A stretch of DNA of 21,060 nucleotides from a virus. Positions 6,091-13,728 of this stretch are shown piece after piece. The stretch is taken from positions 1 through 21,060 of IMG/VR virus record IMGVR_UViG_3300027704_000202; one strand, written 5' to 3'. Positions within the stretch are counted from its first letter, which is position 1. The number at the start of each line of letters is the position of its first letter. The position numbers were made by a program, and so were the translations under genes. The notes below the pieces were generated by a model. It was given only the letters and a program-made list of their open reading frames with translations. It made no database searches and was not told where the DNA came from.

Positions 6091-8052
6091 TTAGAGGTTT
6101 TCGACTAGGCCAGCAGGTACTTGTCGTTTGACAATATTGTCAGCGCCCTGCACTAATGAGTTTGCGATGGCAACGACCTTTTGATTTAAAACACCAAAAG
6201 CTGTTTCGTCAGTTAGTGCGCGCCGAACTAGATCAGGGTCTTCTGAGAATAGTATCTCAACGACCTTACGTTTTTGCTGATCATTTAACCCTAAGCCTTC
6301 GGGGATTATGGCTGCGGCTGCGCGGCTAACATTACCGGGGGTTGGCATACTCACCGCCTCACTAACAGCCGCGACCTTACCAACCGTACCCATCTCATTA
6401 GTAGCCTCCTCAACAAACTGCGTCATCGAATTACCAGCAGGCTTAATTGCGACATTGTTCTGCTGCGCTCTACCCGCACGACCTAATGAAGCAATCACGC
6501 TATCGGCAGTCTCTTCAGGCAAGATTGTTTGCATTATTTCATTCGGGCCTGATTTAGACCGATCAAGTCCTCCAGCTTGTGCCGGAAACGAGCCTTTATT
6601 GTCAGTTAGCTTTCTTCTAATTGTTTGGTAATAGCCAGCCCTAAACGCAACTATCTCGTCAGGAGTAAGGTCGTCTAATATGTTTGCAAGATCGTCGGCG
6701 CTTTTGCCTTGCGATGACTTGCCTAACTGAAACGCTTTGTTAAAGGCTTCACGCGCAGAATAGTTGTCCCGGTTAATAGCCAGCCTGGGGCTTGCCTTAT
6801 CAATTGCTTCTTTTAAAACTTTCTCAGCATCGCCAAGTTCAACAGCAATGGCTGGGCTAGGACTAGAGCCTGCATATTTGTTAGCTTCCATTTCCTTTAA
6901 AACTCGCCTAACTTGCTCTGCGTCTTTTAAAGTTGGCTCCCGCATGAAAGAAAAGTATTGCTCCCCAGTATCTGGATCGACCTTATTGCCAAATAAAGGC
7001 TTTGCAGCAGGGTTATTAGTTTTCTCGGCCTCAAATAGCTCTTCCATAGACCGTCGCAGCCTTGCGTTAACGGCAAGCTGCCCAAACATTTTTTGCTTAA
7101 CGGGTTCTGCTAATTTCCCAGCTTCGCCATAAATTGCACCGTACTCGCTGCCTTGGTAGTCTTTTAATTCTTGATTTGCACGTTTTTGTGCAACGGCAAC
7201 ATTTGTACCTGTCACACCTGGGGCAAGCGCGCCTCTTACTTCTTCGTTTGCTTGCGCCATAGTTTTATCAACACGCGCTTTGGCAGCCAATTTTAGGTCT
7301 CCAGCGGCCTCACCACCTTGTGAAGCAATGCCTCGCAAACTTGCAGGAAGCGCGTCATCTTCAGCCATCACGCCGCCATTGCGGACATCGTCCACCGTCT
7401 CATCAATGGTCTTACCTGTGCGCTCTCGTAGACGATTTAGGTACTCTGTAACCTTCCCGGCGTAATCATTGCCGAACTTGTTTCTTAAGGCCGTTTGAAC
7501 TGCTTGATAACCAGCCCCTACGCCAAGAGCGACTGCTCTAAGCGCCTCTGATGCAGCAACGGCTGTGATTGCACCTGTTGCAGCATCTATGCCCTGACCG
7601 CCTAAAGACTCGCTTTCCGAGTAACCATACCCTGCTGTTGCGCCAACCGGGGCGGCTCGCATTGTTCGGCTTACTAGTCCGGCAAGCCTTGTTGCATTAG
7701 CTGCTCCTGCTGGTGCGCCAATGCCTGTCACCATAGCAGCGACTGTAGGCACTAACCCGCCAACAATCTCTGAGGTAATCGCAACCTTGGGGTTTTCTGC
7801 CTGAAATCGTTTAATCTCTTTTCGGACCTCATCACGAATCGTTTTATAGTCGAGTGGGTCATCAGTGAACTGTGACGCTGCGGTCCTAAAGCTGGCCTCT
7901 AGCTCATCGCCAAGGCCAAGCAAGAACCCCTGCCCACCAGCGGTCCTTAACAGGTTACCAGCGTAATTGCCTTGCGGCTCTTGGGCTGGGCTTGCTAAAT
8001 CATCGCCTAGACCTAAATCGACTGAAGCTAATATTTCATCTTGTCTGCTCAT
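6091..8052 (-). CDS. Large internal virion / DNA ejection-type protein (653 aa)
   Basis: The N-terminal region carries GGQGFLLGLGDELEASFRTA, then YKTIRDEVRKEIKRFQAENP and a Gly/Ala-rich hydrophobic stretch (about 93-205, for example TSEIVGGLVPTVAAMVTGIG). This GFG.GDE.EA...R.E...F...NP.....SE..GG..PT arrangement recurs in phage and prophage internal proteins of this size. The remaining sequence is charged and helical, with no catalytic motif that I can identify. Amphipathic Ala/Gly-rich segments would suit a protein that crosses or enters the host envelope during DNA delivery. It is the last gene before a small hairpin and the portal gene. Confidence 0.65.
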   Translation of the reverse strand: MSRQDEILASVDLGLGDDLASPAQEPQGNYAGNLLRTAGGQGFLLGLGDELEASFRTAASQFTDDPLDYKTIRDEVRKEIKRFQAENPKVAITSEIVGGLVPTVAAMVTGIGAPAGAANATRLAGLVSRTMRAAPVGATAGYGYSESESLGGQGIDAATGAITAVAASEALRAVALGVGAGYQAVQTALRNKFGNDYAGKVTEYLNRLRERTGKTIDETVDDVRNGGVMAEDDALPASLRGIASQGGEAAGDLKLAAKARVDKTMAQANEEVRGALAPGVTGTNVAVAQKRANQELKDYQGSEYGAIYGEAGKLAEPVKQKMFGQLAVNARLRRSMEELFEAEKTNNPAAKPLFGNKVDPDTGEQYFSFMREPTLKDAEQVRRVLKEMEANKYAGSSPSPAIAVELGDAEKVLKEAIDKASPRLAINRDNYSAREAFNKAFQLGKSSQGKSADDLANILDDLTPDEIVAFRAGYYQTIRRKLTDNKGSFPAQAGGLDRSKSGPNEIMQTILPEETADSVIASLGRAGRAQQNNVAIKPAGNSMTQFVEEATNEMGTVGKVAAVSEAVSMPTPGNVSRAAAAIIPEGLGLNDQQKRKVVEILFSEDPDLVRRALTDETAFGVLNQKVVAIANSLVQGADNIVKRQVPAGLVENL

Positions 8053-9320
8053 TTTTGCTCCTCATCCATAAACGCTTTGCGCTGTGCAAAGTTCATGCGA
8101 TCCCATATATATTGGGGTGAAATAGGCTTTGTCGCAGTGCTTGCTTGTGTGGCTCTATTAATCAACTTTTCGTTGTTTGCTGGCATGACCGAGATGGCGT
8201 ATTCAGCCTCCTCCTGCTCCATAATTTCACTAGTCCACTGCGTGAAGCCAATGCCAGAATTCAGTCTGTTTGTTTTCTTGAGAAGCTCGCGCCTAAACTT
8301 ATCCTGCGCTTTTATTTTGTCGTCAATGTATTTAATTGTTTCGGCGCTGTTCATGCCTTGCGGAAAGCCAGTGGCCAACGCTAGTTTTAGCTCCGTAGCA
8401 CTTAGCGCGCCAAACGTAGCAGAGTTTATGATATCGATACCCATCTCATTAGCCACATTGCGGAGTAACTGCGTGTTTGCATTAAAAGTAGGCAGATGTT
8501 GCTTTATCCAGCCAGTTTCCGCGCCGTCCTGAATCAGCTTTTTTGCTTGTCGCAACGATGAGATTTGATTGTTAAGAGCATCGTATCTCTGAAAGTAGTC
8601 TTTCGCCTGGGAGCGCGCCTGCTGAATATCTGACTCTCGCAGTGTAGCGTCTTGCTCCATCTGCGCCTGCGCTATATCAGTTGTGCCTGTACCGCCTAAC
8701 TTAATAAGGCTGTACCCGCCTTGAGCGTTAGGGTCTAGGTGATAGGTAAATTGATCGCCAGCCTTCATACCGTGCTTTGGCATATCTTCTTGTGCCGTCT
8801 GGATAGAGCCAATATTTTTGCTCATATGCGGCGACTTAAACTGCCCGGACAAATATGCGCCCATGATGTCCTTGACCATACTAGGATTTGCCTTAATAGC
8901 GTCAAGAGCTTGAGCAGCCATCGGATCGCTTGCTGACCTGCCTTGTAAAAACTTAATTGTGCCAGCAGCGTCTAGCGAAGTTTGTTTGCGCGCTTGCGCC
9001 TGCTCAATAGTATTAGCAGCAGATGCCGCTATGCCCTGATCAGGGTTTAAGCGCATCGAGTTCAGGCCCATCGTCAATCGAGCCATCTTCTCGTCATCTT
9101 TCCGAAAATTATTAATGCCTGTACCCATCCGAGATAGTAGGCCAGGAGGCGGCTTTGCTGGCGGTGGTAGCGCACCCCTGAAGGCTCCGCTGCTTTGTAA
9201 GCCCTGCATTTGCGCGTTCATGTTGTTGACCGATGCCTGAGCTTGGCTTGCTTGTGTACCCGCAAAAACGCCACTGGCCTTGAGTCTTTCCATCTCTGCT
9301 TGCATCTCTTCTGGTGTCAT
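8049..9320 (-). CDS. Internal virion / DNA ejection-type protein (423 aa)
   Basis: The protein is mostly helical with an Ala/Gln-rich N-terminal region (ASQAQASVNNMNAQMQGLQS), a Pro-rich linker (LPPPAKPPPGLLSRMG) and, from about residue 235, a long helical domain with ISSLRQAKKLIQDGAETGWI, HLPTFNANTQLLRNVANEMG, INSATFGALSATELKLALAT and a closing IKAQDKFRRELLKKTNRLNS. The LPTFN...TFGALS..ELKLAL series is a pattern I know from phage and prophage virion proteins thought to be injected with DNA. It lies between other internal-type genes and overlaps both neighbours by 4 bases (ATGA). The ejection role is inferred. Confidence 0.65.
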   Translation of the reverse strand: MTPEEMQAEMERLKASGVFAGTQASQAQASVNNMNAQMQGLQSSGAFRGALPPPAKPPPGLLSRMGTGINNFRKDDEKMARLTMGLNSMRLNPDQGIAASAANTIEQAQARKQTSLDAAGTIKFLQGRSASDPMAAQALDAIKANPSMVKDIMGAYLSGQFKSPHMSKNIGSIQTAQEDMPKHGMKAGDQFTYHLDPNAQGGYSLIKLGGTGTTDIAQAQMEQDATLRESDIQQARSQAKDYFQRYDALNNQISSLRQAKKLIQDGAETGWIKQHLPTFNANTQLLRNVANEMGIDIINSATFGALSATELKLALATGFPQGMNSAETIKYIDDKIKAQDKFRRELLKKTNRLNSGIGFTQWTSEIMEQEEAEYAISVMPANNEKLINRATQASTATKPISPQYIWDRMNFAQRKAFMDEEQK

Positions 9321-9715
9321 TGCCCGCCTCCCATCATCTTCATTATCATTTCGGCCATTTTGGCCTTTTTGTCATCGTCTTTATCATTACCAATGTCGGC
9401 CAACAGACCACCAGTGTTAAGACCAGTGCCGTAGGGAGCCATTTGGTGCTGAATGGCCTGTATTTGCTGACCGCCGCGAGTAACATCGCCGACAATTGGA
9501 TTGATCGGTGCCATGCCCTGATAGTTAGCAAGTGCTGCCTGCATCTGGTCCATCATGCTGGTGTCTGGCATCTCTGGCGGCGCAACGGCAACCTCTGTCT
9601 GTGGAATCGTCGGGGTCATGTCCATACCGGCCATCATGTCCTTGTTGTTCATCAATATCCGTTCCACCGCCACCTTTCGCAAACGCTCTTCAGCGTCCTG
9701 ATTTGGATCGTACAT
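9317..9715 (-). CDS. Met-rich small phage protein (hypothetical)
   Basis: I do not recognise this 132-residue protein. It has a short charged helical start (DPNQDAEERLRKVAVERILM), a Pro/Met-rich middle (MTPTIPQTEVAVAPPEMPD), and an acidic-basic C terminus (NDKDDDKKAKMAEMIMKMMG). I count 17 Met in 132 residues, which is unusually many. It starts directly after the stop of the 757-residue gene and overlaps the next gene by 4 bases (ATGA), so it is translated with the internal-protein block. No membrane segment or enzyme motif is visible. It may be a minor virion protein or an assembly helper. Confidence 0.6.
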   Translation of the reverse strand: MYDPNQDAEERLRKVAVERILMNNKDMMAGMDMTPTIPQTEVAVAPPEMPDTSMMDQMQAALANYQGMAPINPIVGDVTRGGQQIQAIQHQMAPYGTGLNTGGLLADIGNDKDDDKKAKMAEMIMKMMGGGQ

Positions 9716-11989
9716 TTACATCATCCCCGCGCCGAGAGTTAGATAATCAAACAGACCAGGGTTCTTGCTGGTCGTTGTGGTCTGAGGAACTGGTGCCTGA
9801 CCCAATGCCGCAGAAATCAAGCCAGTGTCCTTGTAAGGCTGATTTGTGTATTGATTAAACTGGTTTCGCGCCGCATCAATTAATAGCTGGTTAAGTCCCT
9901 GCTTCATTGCGCCATCTTGTGCCATATTGCGATTGACTGTCTGGCCCATGCCAAAGCCTAAGTTACTCAAGTTACCTAGCTGGTTGCCTGCATTTAGGCG
10001 CTGCTGTGACCCGGCTAAACCTGCATTCTGGTTAGCCATTTGAGCCGCCATACGCTGCTGTGCGTTGAACTGACCCATGTTGTTGCGAGCCTGGGCGTTA
10101 GCAAGGCTGGAGGCGTTACGGGCCTGCGATCCAAACTGACGAGCTTGATTTAAAGATGACTGATTGGCGAGGTTAGCTGTGTTACCCGCTTGTGCACCAA
10201 ACTGCTGCGCTTGATTAATCGAGGCCTGATTAGCAAGTCCAGAGGTGTTTAAAGCCTGCGATCCAAACTGTCGAGCTTGATTTAAAGATGACTGATTGGC
10301 GAGGTTAGCTGTGTTGCCTGCCTGAGCACCAAACTGCTGCGCTTGATTAATCGAGGCCTGATTAGCAAGGCCAGAGGTGTTTAAAGCCTGTGCTCCAAAC
10401 TGACCTGCTTGATTCAATGCCCGTTGGTTAGCAAGGTCTGCGGTGTTACCCGCTTGTGCACCAAACTGACGAGCCTGATTGAGCGAGGCCTGATTAGCAA
10501 GGCCAGAGGTGTTTAGAGCCTGTGCTCCAAACTGACCTGCTTGATTAACTGCCCGTTGGTTAGCAAGGTCTGCCGTGTTAGAGGCTTGAGCACCAAACTG
10601 ACGAGCCTGATTGAGCGCCTGCTGATTGGCAGAGCTTGCCGCGTTAGAGGCTTGAGCGCCAAACATAGCCGCCTGCTGCTGCTGCTGCGAGGCCTGCCCT
10701 GCCGCCTGATTAGCCGCTGCTGCTCCGAACTGCGAGGCCTGATTAGCCGCTGCTGCATTAGTCAATGCCGCAGTGTTAGCCGCTGACGACCCAAACTCAG
10801 ACGCTCTGTTCTGCGCCGCTTGATTGGCAAGGTTTGCTTGGTTCTGAGACTGCGCCCCAAACTGCGATGCCTGATTTGCAGCAGATTGATTTGCCATGTT
10901 CCCTTGCTGCGACAAGTTAGCTGTAAGGCTATTTGCCTGTAGGTTAGCCCCTTGGTTGGCAAGATTAGCCTGCATGGTGTTGCCGATGTCGGTAAGGCCC
11001 ATTTGTTGAGCATTGTTAAACCCAGACTGACGAAGTTGCGCTGATGTATCAGCCGCCTGCTCATAAAAGTTGCGGTTATTTTCGGCTTCCCTTAATGCGT
11101 GACGAGAGCCGCCAAATGCTCCTGCGGCTGTTGCGTTAGCACCAATAGTCTGGCCTTGTATTTGCCGAGCACGGTCCAGGTCGGACAACGTGTTATCGAC
11201 AACCGCGTTATCGTACTGATTCATGTAACTACTAAGGTCTTGGTTTGCGAGAAGCCCCGACTGCACGTTATTTACGCCGACTGTTGGGGTTGAGCCTAAA
11301 CGCTCTGCACCATAACCAGTGGCAGTGGTATCTTTCGCGCCGTAACCTTGAGAGCCTGCATTAGTTGCATTGTAACCTTGCGAATCTACCCCTGATGCGT
11401 CGAAGCCCTGCGCTGTCTGTCCAGCGGCTTGGTAGCCTTGACCGTTAGCTCCGGCTGCGGTGTAACCTTGGCCCGTATTCGTATTAGCCTGGTAGCCTTG
11501 ACCGTTAGCTCCGGCTGCTTGGTAGCCTTGACCCATATTTGTATTTGCTTGGTAGCCTTGACCGTTAGCTCCGGCGGCTTGGTAGCCTTGACCCGTATTC
11601 GTATTAGCCTGGTAACCTTGACCGTTTGCGCCAGCGGCTTGATAACCCTGACCATAACTTGTCGATGTCCGAGACTGCTGTGGCGAAATATAGCCAGGCT
11701 GGTAGTTCATCTCGCGGCGAGCGCCAGCAATCGAGTCGTTAATACCTGTTGCCGCTGTCTGGTTAATATTTGGTGCGCGAGCGCCCGGTTGCGCTGGAGG
11801 GGTGCCGCCTGTCATTGGGGGAAACCCAGGGGTCGATGGGCCGCCGCGAGGTGGAAAGCCTTGATGTGTAGTTTGGCCGTTGGGATTTGGCATTAATGGG
11901 GGAAAAGATGTTTGTGCCTGTATTCCTGGGCCGCGTGTCATCATAGGGTTCTGGGTCTTCATTACGCCTTGAGCGCCGCCATTAGACAT
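9716..11989 (-). CDS. 757-aa repeat-rich virion (internal/ejection) protein
   Basis: Domains in order: a Pro/Gly-rich leader with repeated FPP motifs (about 30-70); twelve 10-residue units of GQGYQA type (113-232); a helical region (about 248-330) with YMNQYDNAVVDNTLSDLDRA and AGAFGGSRHALREAENNR, a motif pair I recall from many phage internal proteins; fifteen 22-residue units of LANQxxxNQAxQFGAQAxNTA type (343-672); and a short C-terminal tail ending in FDYLTLGAGMM. The Ala/Gln/Asn helical repeats, absence of enzyme motifs and placement before other large Ala-rich proteins suggest an elongated virion protein, perhaps ejected with DNA or forming an internal rod. No homology search was possible. 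Confidence 0.7.
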   Translation of the reverse strand: MSNGGAQGVMKTQNPMMTRGPGIQAQTSFPPLMPNPNGQTTHQGFPPRGGPSTPGFPPMTGGTPPAQPGARAPNINQTAATGINDSIAGARREMNYQPGYISPQQSRTSTSYGQGYQAAGANGQGYQANTNTGQGYQAAGANGQGYQANTNMGQGYQAAGANGQGYQANTNTGQGYTAAGANGQGYQAAGQTAQGFDASGVDSQGYNATNAGSQGYGAKDTTATGYGAERLGSTPTVGVNNVQSGLLANQDLSSYMNQYDNAVVDNTLSDLDRARQIQGQTIGANATAAGAFGGSRHALREAENNRNFYEQAADTSAQLRQSGFNNAQQMGLTDIGNTMQANLANQGANLQANSLTANLSQQGNMANQSAANQASQFGAQSQNQANLANQAAQNRASEFGSSAANTAALTNAAAANQASQFGAAAANQAAGQASQQQQQAAMFGAQASNAASSANQQALNQARQFGAQASNTADLANQRAVNQAGQFGAQALNTSGLANQASLNQARQFGAQAGNTADLANQRALNQAGQFGAQALNTSGLANQASINQAQQFGAQAGNTANLANQSSLNQARQFGSQALNTSGLANQASINQAQQFGAQAGNTANLANQSSLNQARQFGSQARNASSLANAQARNNMGQFNAQQRMAAQMANQNAGLAGSQQRLNAGNQLGNLSNLGFGMGQTVNRNMAQDGAMKQGLNQLLIDAARNQFNQYTNQPYKDTGLISAALGQAPVPQTTTTSKNPGLFDYLTLGAGMM
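9974..10963 (-). repeat. 66-base (22-residue) helical coding repeat array with 132-base higher-order copies
   Basis: Fifteen units of exactly 22 residues start at residues 343, 365, 387 and so on to 651 of the 757-residue protein, with no insertion or deletion. Each holds LANQ or a close variant at the start and, in most units, Phe at the thirteenth position. Each unit splits into two 11-residue halves, compatible with a hendecad alpha-helical coiled coil. Within the array, DNA copies recur with a 132-base period at 10141, 10273, 10405 and 10537; the first two copies differ at about 8 positions by eye. Confidence 0.85.
11294..11653 (-). repeat. 30-base (10-residue) GQGYQA coding repeat array
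   Basis: Twelve in-frame 10-residue units run from residue 113 to 232 of the 757-residue protein. The first eight are nearly identical and alternate between GQGYQAAGAN and GQGYQANTNT, giving a 60-base higher-order period; the last four (AQGFDASGVD, SQGYNATNAG, SQGYGAKDTT, ATGYGAERLG) have drifted. The aromatic residue at position 4 is Tyr or Phe in every unit. The near-identity at DNA level points to recent expansion. Confidence 0.85.
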
Positions 11990-12725
11990 CGAATTTTCTC
12001 CCTAAAAGCTGTGCGCTAGTCATATCAAGGCCTTGGTTAAAGTTGCCTTGATTAAACCCGTTGCCTGCTAACTGCTGATTGTTAAGTTGGTCACGCACGA
12101 TCATGTCGTCAGGAAACATTTGGTCATATGAGCCATAGTCATACGGATTAATATCGTTCGGATTGCTCTGTCCAGCGCGAGTGCTAAAGTTAACGCCAGT
12201 CTGGGGAATGTCGCCAAACGGATCATTCTGCGCAAGGTACGAGCCAATATCGGAACTGTGGCCCTGAACGTAGGGGCTGGTAGGACCGCCGGGCATCAAG
12301 CCGCCTGGGAACTGTGGATTTTGAGGCGCACTGTTATGCCCACCCTCGCCTGTCACTGGGTCAACATACATTTTGTCGTAAGCTGCAACCTGACCGGGGC
12401 GTGATGCTTTTAGGTCATCAACCGCCATTTGATACATCGGGAAAGACGAGTGCCCTTGAACGCCACCAAAGTCTTGCGCTTGTGGCATACCGTCCATTGC
12501 TGACATACCTGGGTCAACTAAACCAAAGGCCGCGCCTGCATCAAGATTAGCTTGCATGGCCTGCTGCTGTGGCTGCGTAAACGCCGCAACGTCTGGCCCC
12601 ATATACGGCATATAGCCAATATCTTGGACCTGCTCCGCTCGGTTCAGACTCTTTTTAGATGCGTTCTCCAGATAAGCTGGAATCTCAACTTGTGATGATT
12701 GGCTTCCGCCTTTTCCACCTGCCAT
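11982..12725 (-). CDS. Gly/Gln/Asn-rich internal virion protein (hypothetical)
   Basis: The 247-residue protein has an N-terminal segment (VEIPAYLENASKKSLNRAEQ, YMPYMGPDVAAFT, QPQQQAMQANLDAGAAFG) that I recognise from large phage internal or tail-tip proteins, where a Y.PY.GP.VA.FT...Q.AM pattern is frequent. The rest is low in predicted structure, rich in Gly, Pro, Asn, Asp and Gln, and carries the hexamer VQGHSS twice (near residues 89 and 153). Ribosome site AAGGTAATTTAAT precedes the ATG. It overlaps the 757-residue repeat gene by 8 bases in a different frame. In related phages these N-terminal motifs and those in the next gene can lie in one polypeptide (see findings). Confidence 0.65.
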   Translation of the reverse strand: MAGGKGGSQSSQVEIPAYLENASKKSLNRAEQVQDIGYMPYMGPDVAAFTQPQQQAMQANLDAGAAFGLVDPGMSAMDGMPQAQDFGGVQGHSSFPMYQMAVDDLKASRPGQVAAYDKMYVDPVTGEGGHNSAPQNPQFPGGLMPGGPTSPYVQGHSSDIGSYLAQNDPFGDIPQTGVNFSTRAGQSNPNDINPYDYGSYDQMFPDDMIVRDQLNNQQLAGNGFNQGNFNQGLDMTSAQLLGRKFDV

Positions 12726-12726
12726 A

Positions 12727-13092
12727 TTAAATTACCTTCGTAAGTGTGGTGAACGCTTCTGTCCACTGTTTAGCTTTTAAAACTTTAGCCCAACCTCTTC
12801 GCCCGGCTATCGTCATGCTTGTGCAGCCCTGTGCTTTAGCAAACTGCACCGCTGACTCATCCATATCGACTATCTGATTCTTCTCGCCACCCGCCAAAAA
12901 GATGTGAAACACCTTTTTTCTTGGAAAGACAATAATTTCTGTTACCGCGCACCCTTTAACCGCAGGCCAAAACTGCATCTTGCCGGACACAATCCCTTCA
13001 ACAATGTCCTCAAAATAGTGCGTACCACCGGAATATTCCAAGGCAGCCTCTATCCACGGTCTACACCGATTTAGCTCCGAATTAAGGTCCAT
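12727..13092 (-). CDS. Conserved 121-aa phage protein, possible GNAT-like fold
   Basis: The compact protein reads CRPWIEAALEYSGGTHYFED near the start (residues 10-29), then QFWPAVKGCAVTEIIVFPRK, FHIFLAGG, and AGRRGWAKVLKAKQW near the end. The order of strands and the AGRRGW segment followed by a helix recall acetyltransferase (GNAT) folds, and I recall this protein type in several podovirus-like genomes between tail and internal protein genes. No complete acetyl-CoA loop can be claimed. It abuts both neighbours. The function is unknown; a virion-assembly role or protein modification are both open. Confidence 0.65.
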   Translation of the reverse strand: MDLNSELNRCRPWIEAALEYSGGTHYFEDIVEGIVSGKMQFWPAVKGCAVTEIIVFPRKKVFHIFLAGGEKNQIVDMDESAVQFAKAQGCTSMTIAGRRGWAKVLKAKQWTEAFTTLTKVI

Positions 13093-13728
13093 TTATTGCT
13101 TGATTCTGCTAATTGAAACCTGCACCGCAGGGATTGCCGGGATGGGTGATGATGCCGCCGTGTTAGGCAGCGTTAAGCCCGTGTTTGAGGCCGCATAGAA
13201 CACTTTTAGATACTGACTAGCGCCTACCGCTACAAGGGCTGTAAGGGTGATTGTGTCGTCACCATTAACGGCCTTTTTTACAGCGTAACCGTCGGTTCCG
13301 TTGACGTTAATCCACAGGTATCCGGTGTAGCTGCTAGAGGCGGTTGCTTGGGCTGTAATACTGACTTCGAGCAGCCCTGCATCGGTGACATCAATCTTGG
13401 TTGCGTCCGAGCCATTGATCGCCAAACCGTCAGTCGCTGCCGCAGTGTTAAATGAGATCGCATAACCTGTATTCGCCTGGCTTGGAGTCTGCGTTGCTGT
13501 TGCATAAAACTGGCCGCAGCCACCTCCCACTAGAATTTGCTTAAATGCGCTTGATTGAGAAACAACCGGGTAACCAGCCGCGTCATACAGCAATATACCG
13601 TCATTGGCTGCCGAGTCTCCGGTGACAAAATACGATAACTGGGATCGAGTCGCCGACAATATATCGACCAGGCGCTTTGCCCACATATTCCAATGTGGAC
13701 CAATGGGCTGGGGTAGCTGAAAACTCAA
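13093..13728 (-). CDS. Jelly-roll-like virion protein (TTG start)
   Basis: The 211-residue product has an N-terminal helix (GPHWNMWAKRLVDILSATRS) followed by a beta-rich domain from about residue 66. The domain contains FYATATQTPSQANTGYAISF, a KIDVTDAGLLEVSI strand pair, GYLWINVNG and a closing AIPAVQVSISRI. This resembles TNF/C1q-like jelly-roll domains common in phage fibres and decoration proteins. The start is TTG overlapping the nozzle gene stop as TTGA, with a GAGG element about 10 bases upstream; the next in-frame ATG (residue 15) would cut into the N-terminal helix. It is likely a tail or capsid-surface structural protein; receptor binding is possible but not shown. Confidence 0.65.
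   Translation of the reverse strand: MSFQLPQPIGPHWNMWAKRLVDILSATRSQLSYFVTGDSAANDGILLYDAAGYPVVSQSSAFKQILVGGGCGQFYATATQTPSQANTGYAISFNTAAATDGLAINGSDATKIDVTDAGLLEVSITAQATASSSYTGYLWINVNGTDGYAVKKAVNGDDTITLTALVAVGASQYLKVFYAASNTGLTLPNTAASSPIPAIPAVQVSISRIKQ

Noticed and set aside
8041-8532. Plus-strand frame of 163 codons with hydrophobic stretches
   Set aside because: It lies wholly opposite the 423-residue gene, whose product has a recognisable phage pattern and coupled starts; the hydrophobic look comes from antisense of polar codons.
9314-9742. Plus-strand frame of 142 codons, His-rich
   Set aside because: It is antisense to the Met-rich 132-residue gene: CAT codons are the reverse complement of ATG, which explains the His content.
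9974-10963. Diversity-generating retroelement variable region
   Set aside because: Differences between units are not concentrated at adenines of a template and no reverse transcriptase or template repeat is visible in the window.
10513-11064. Extra minus-strand frames within the 22-residue repeat region
   Set aside because: They are alternative-frame readings of the repeated DNA with Arg/Leu-rich products and no ribosome sites.
11294-11653. Regular 30-base direct repeats that look CRISPR-like on first sight
   Set aside because: There are no unique spacers; units are contiguous, in frame, and code for a 10-residue protein repeat inside a long gene.
11429-11896. Plus-strand frame of 155 codons
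   Set aside because: It is the antisense shadow of the GQGYQA repeat array and leader; repeat composition keeps it open. No ribosome site and no phage-like product.
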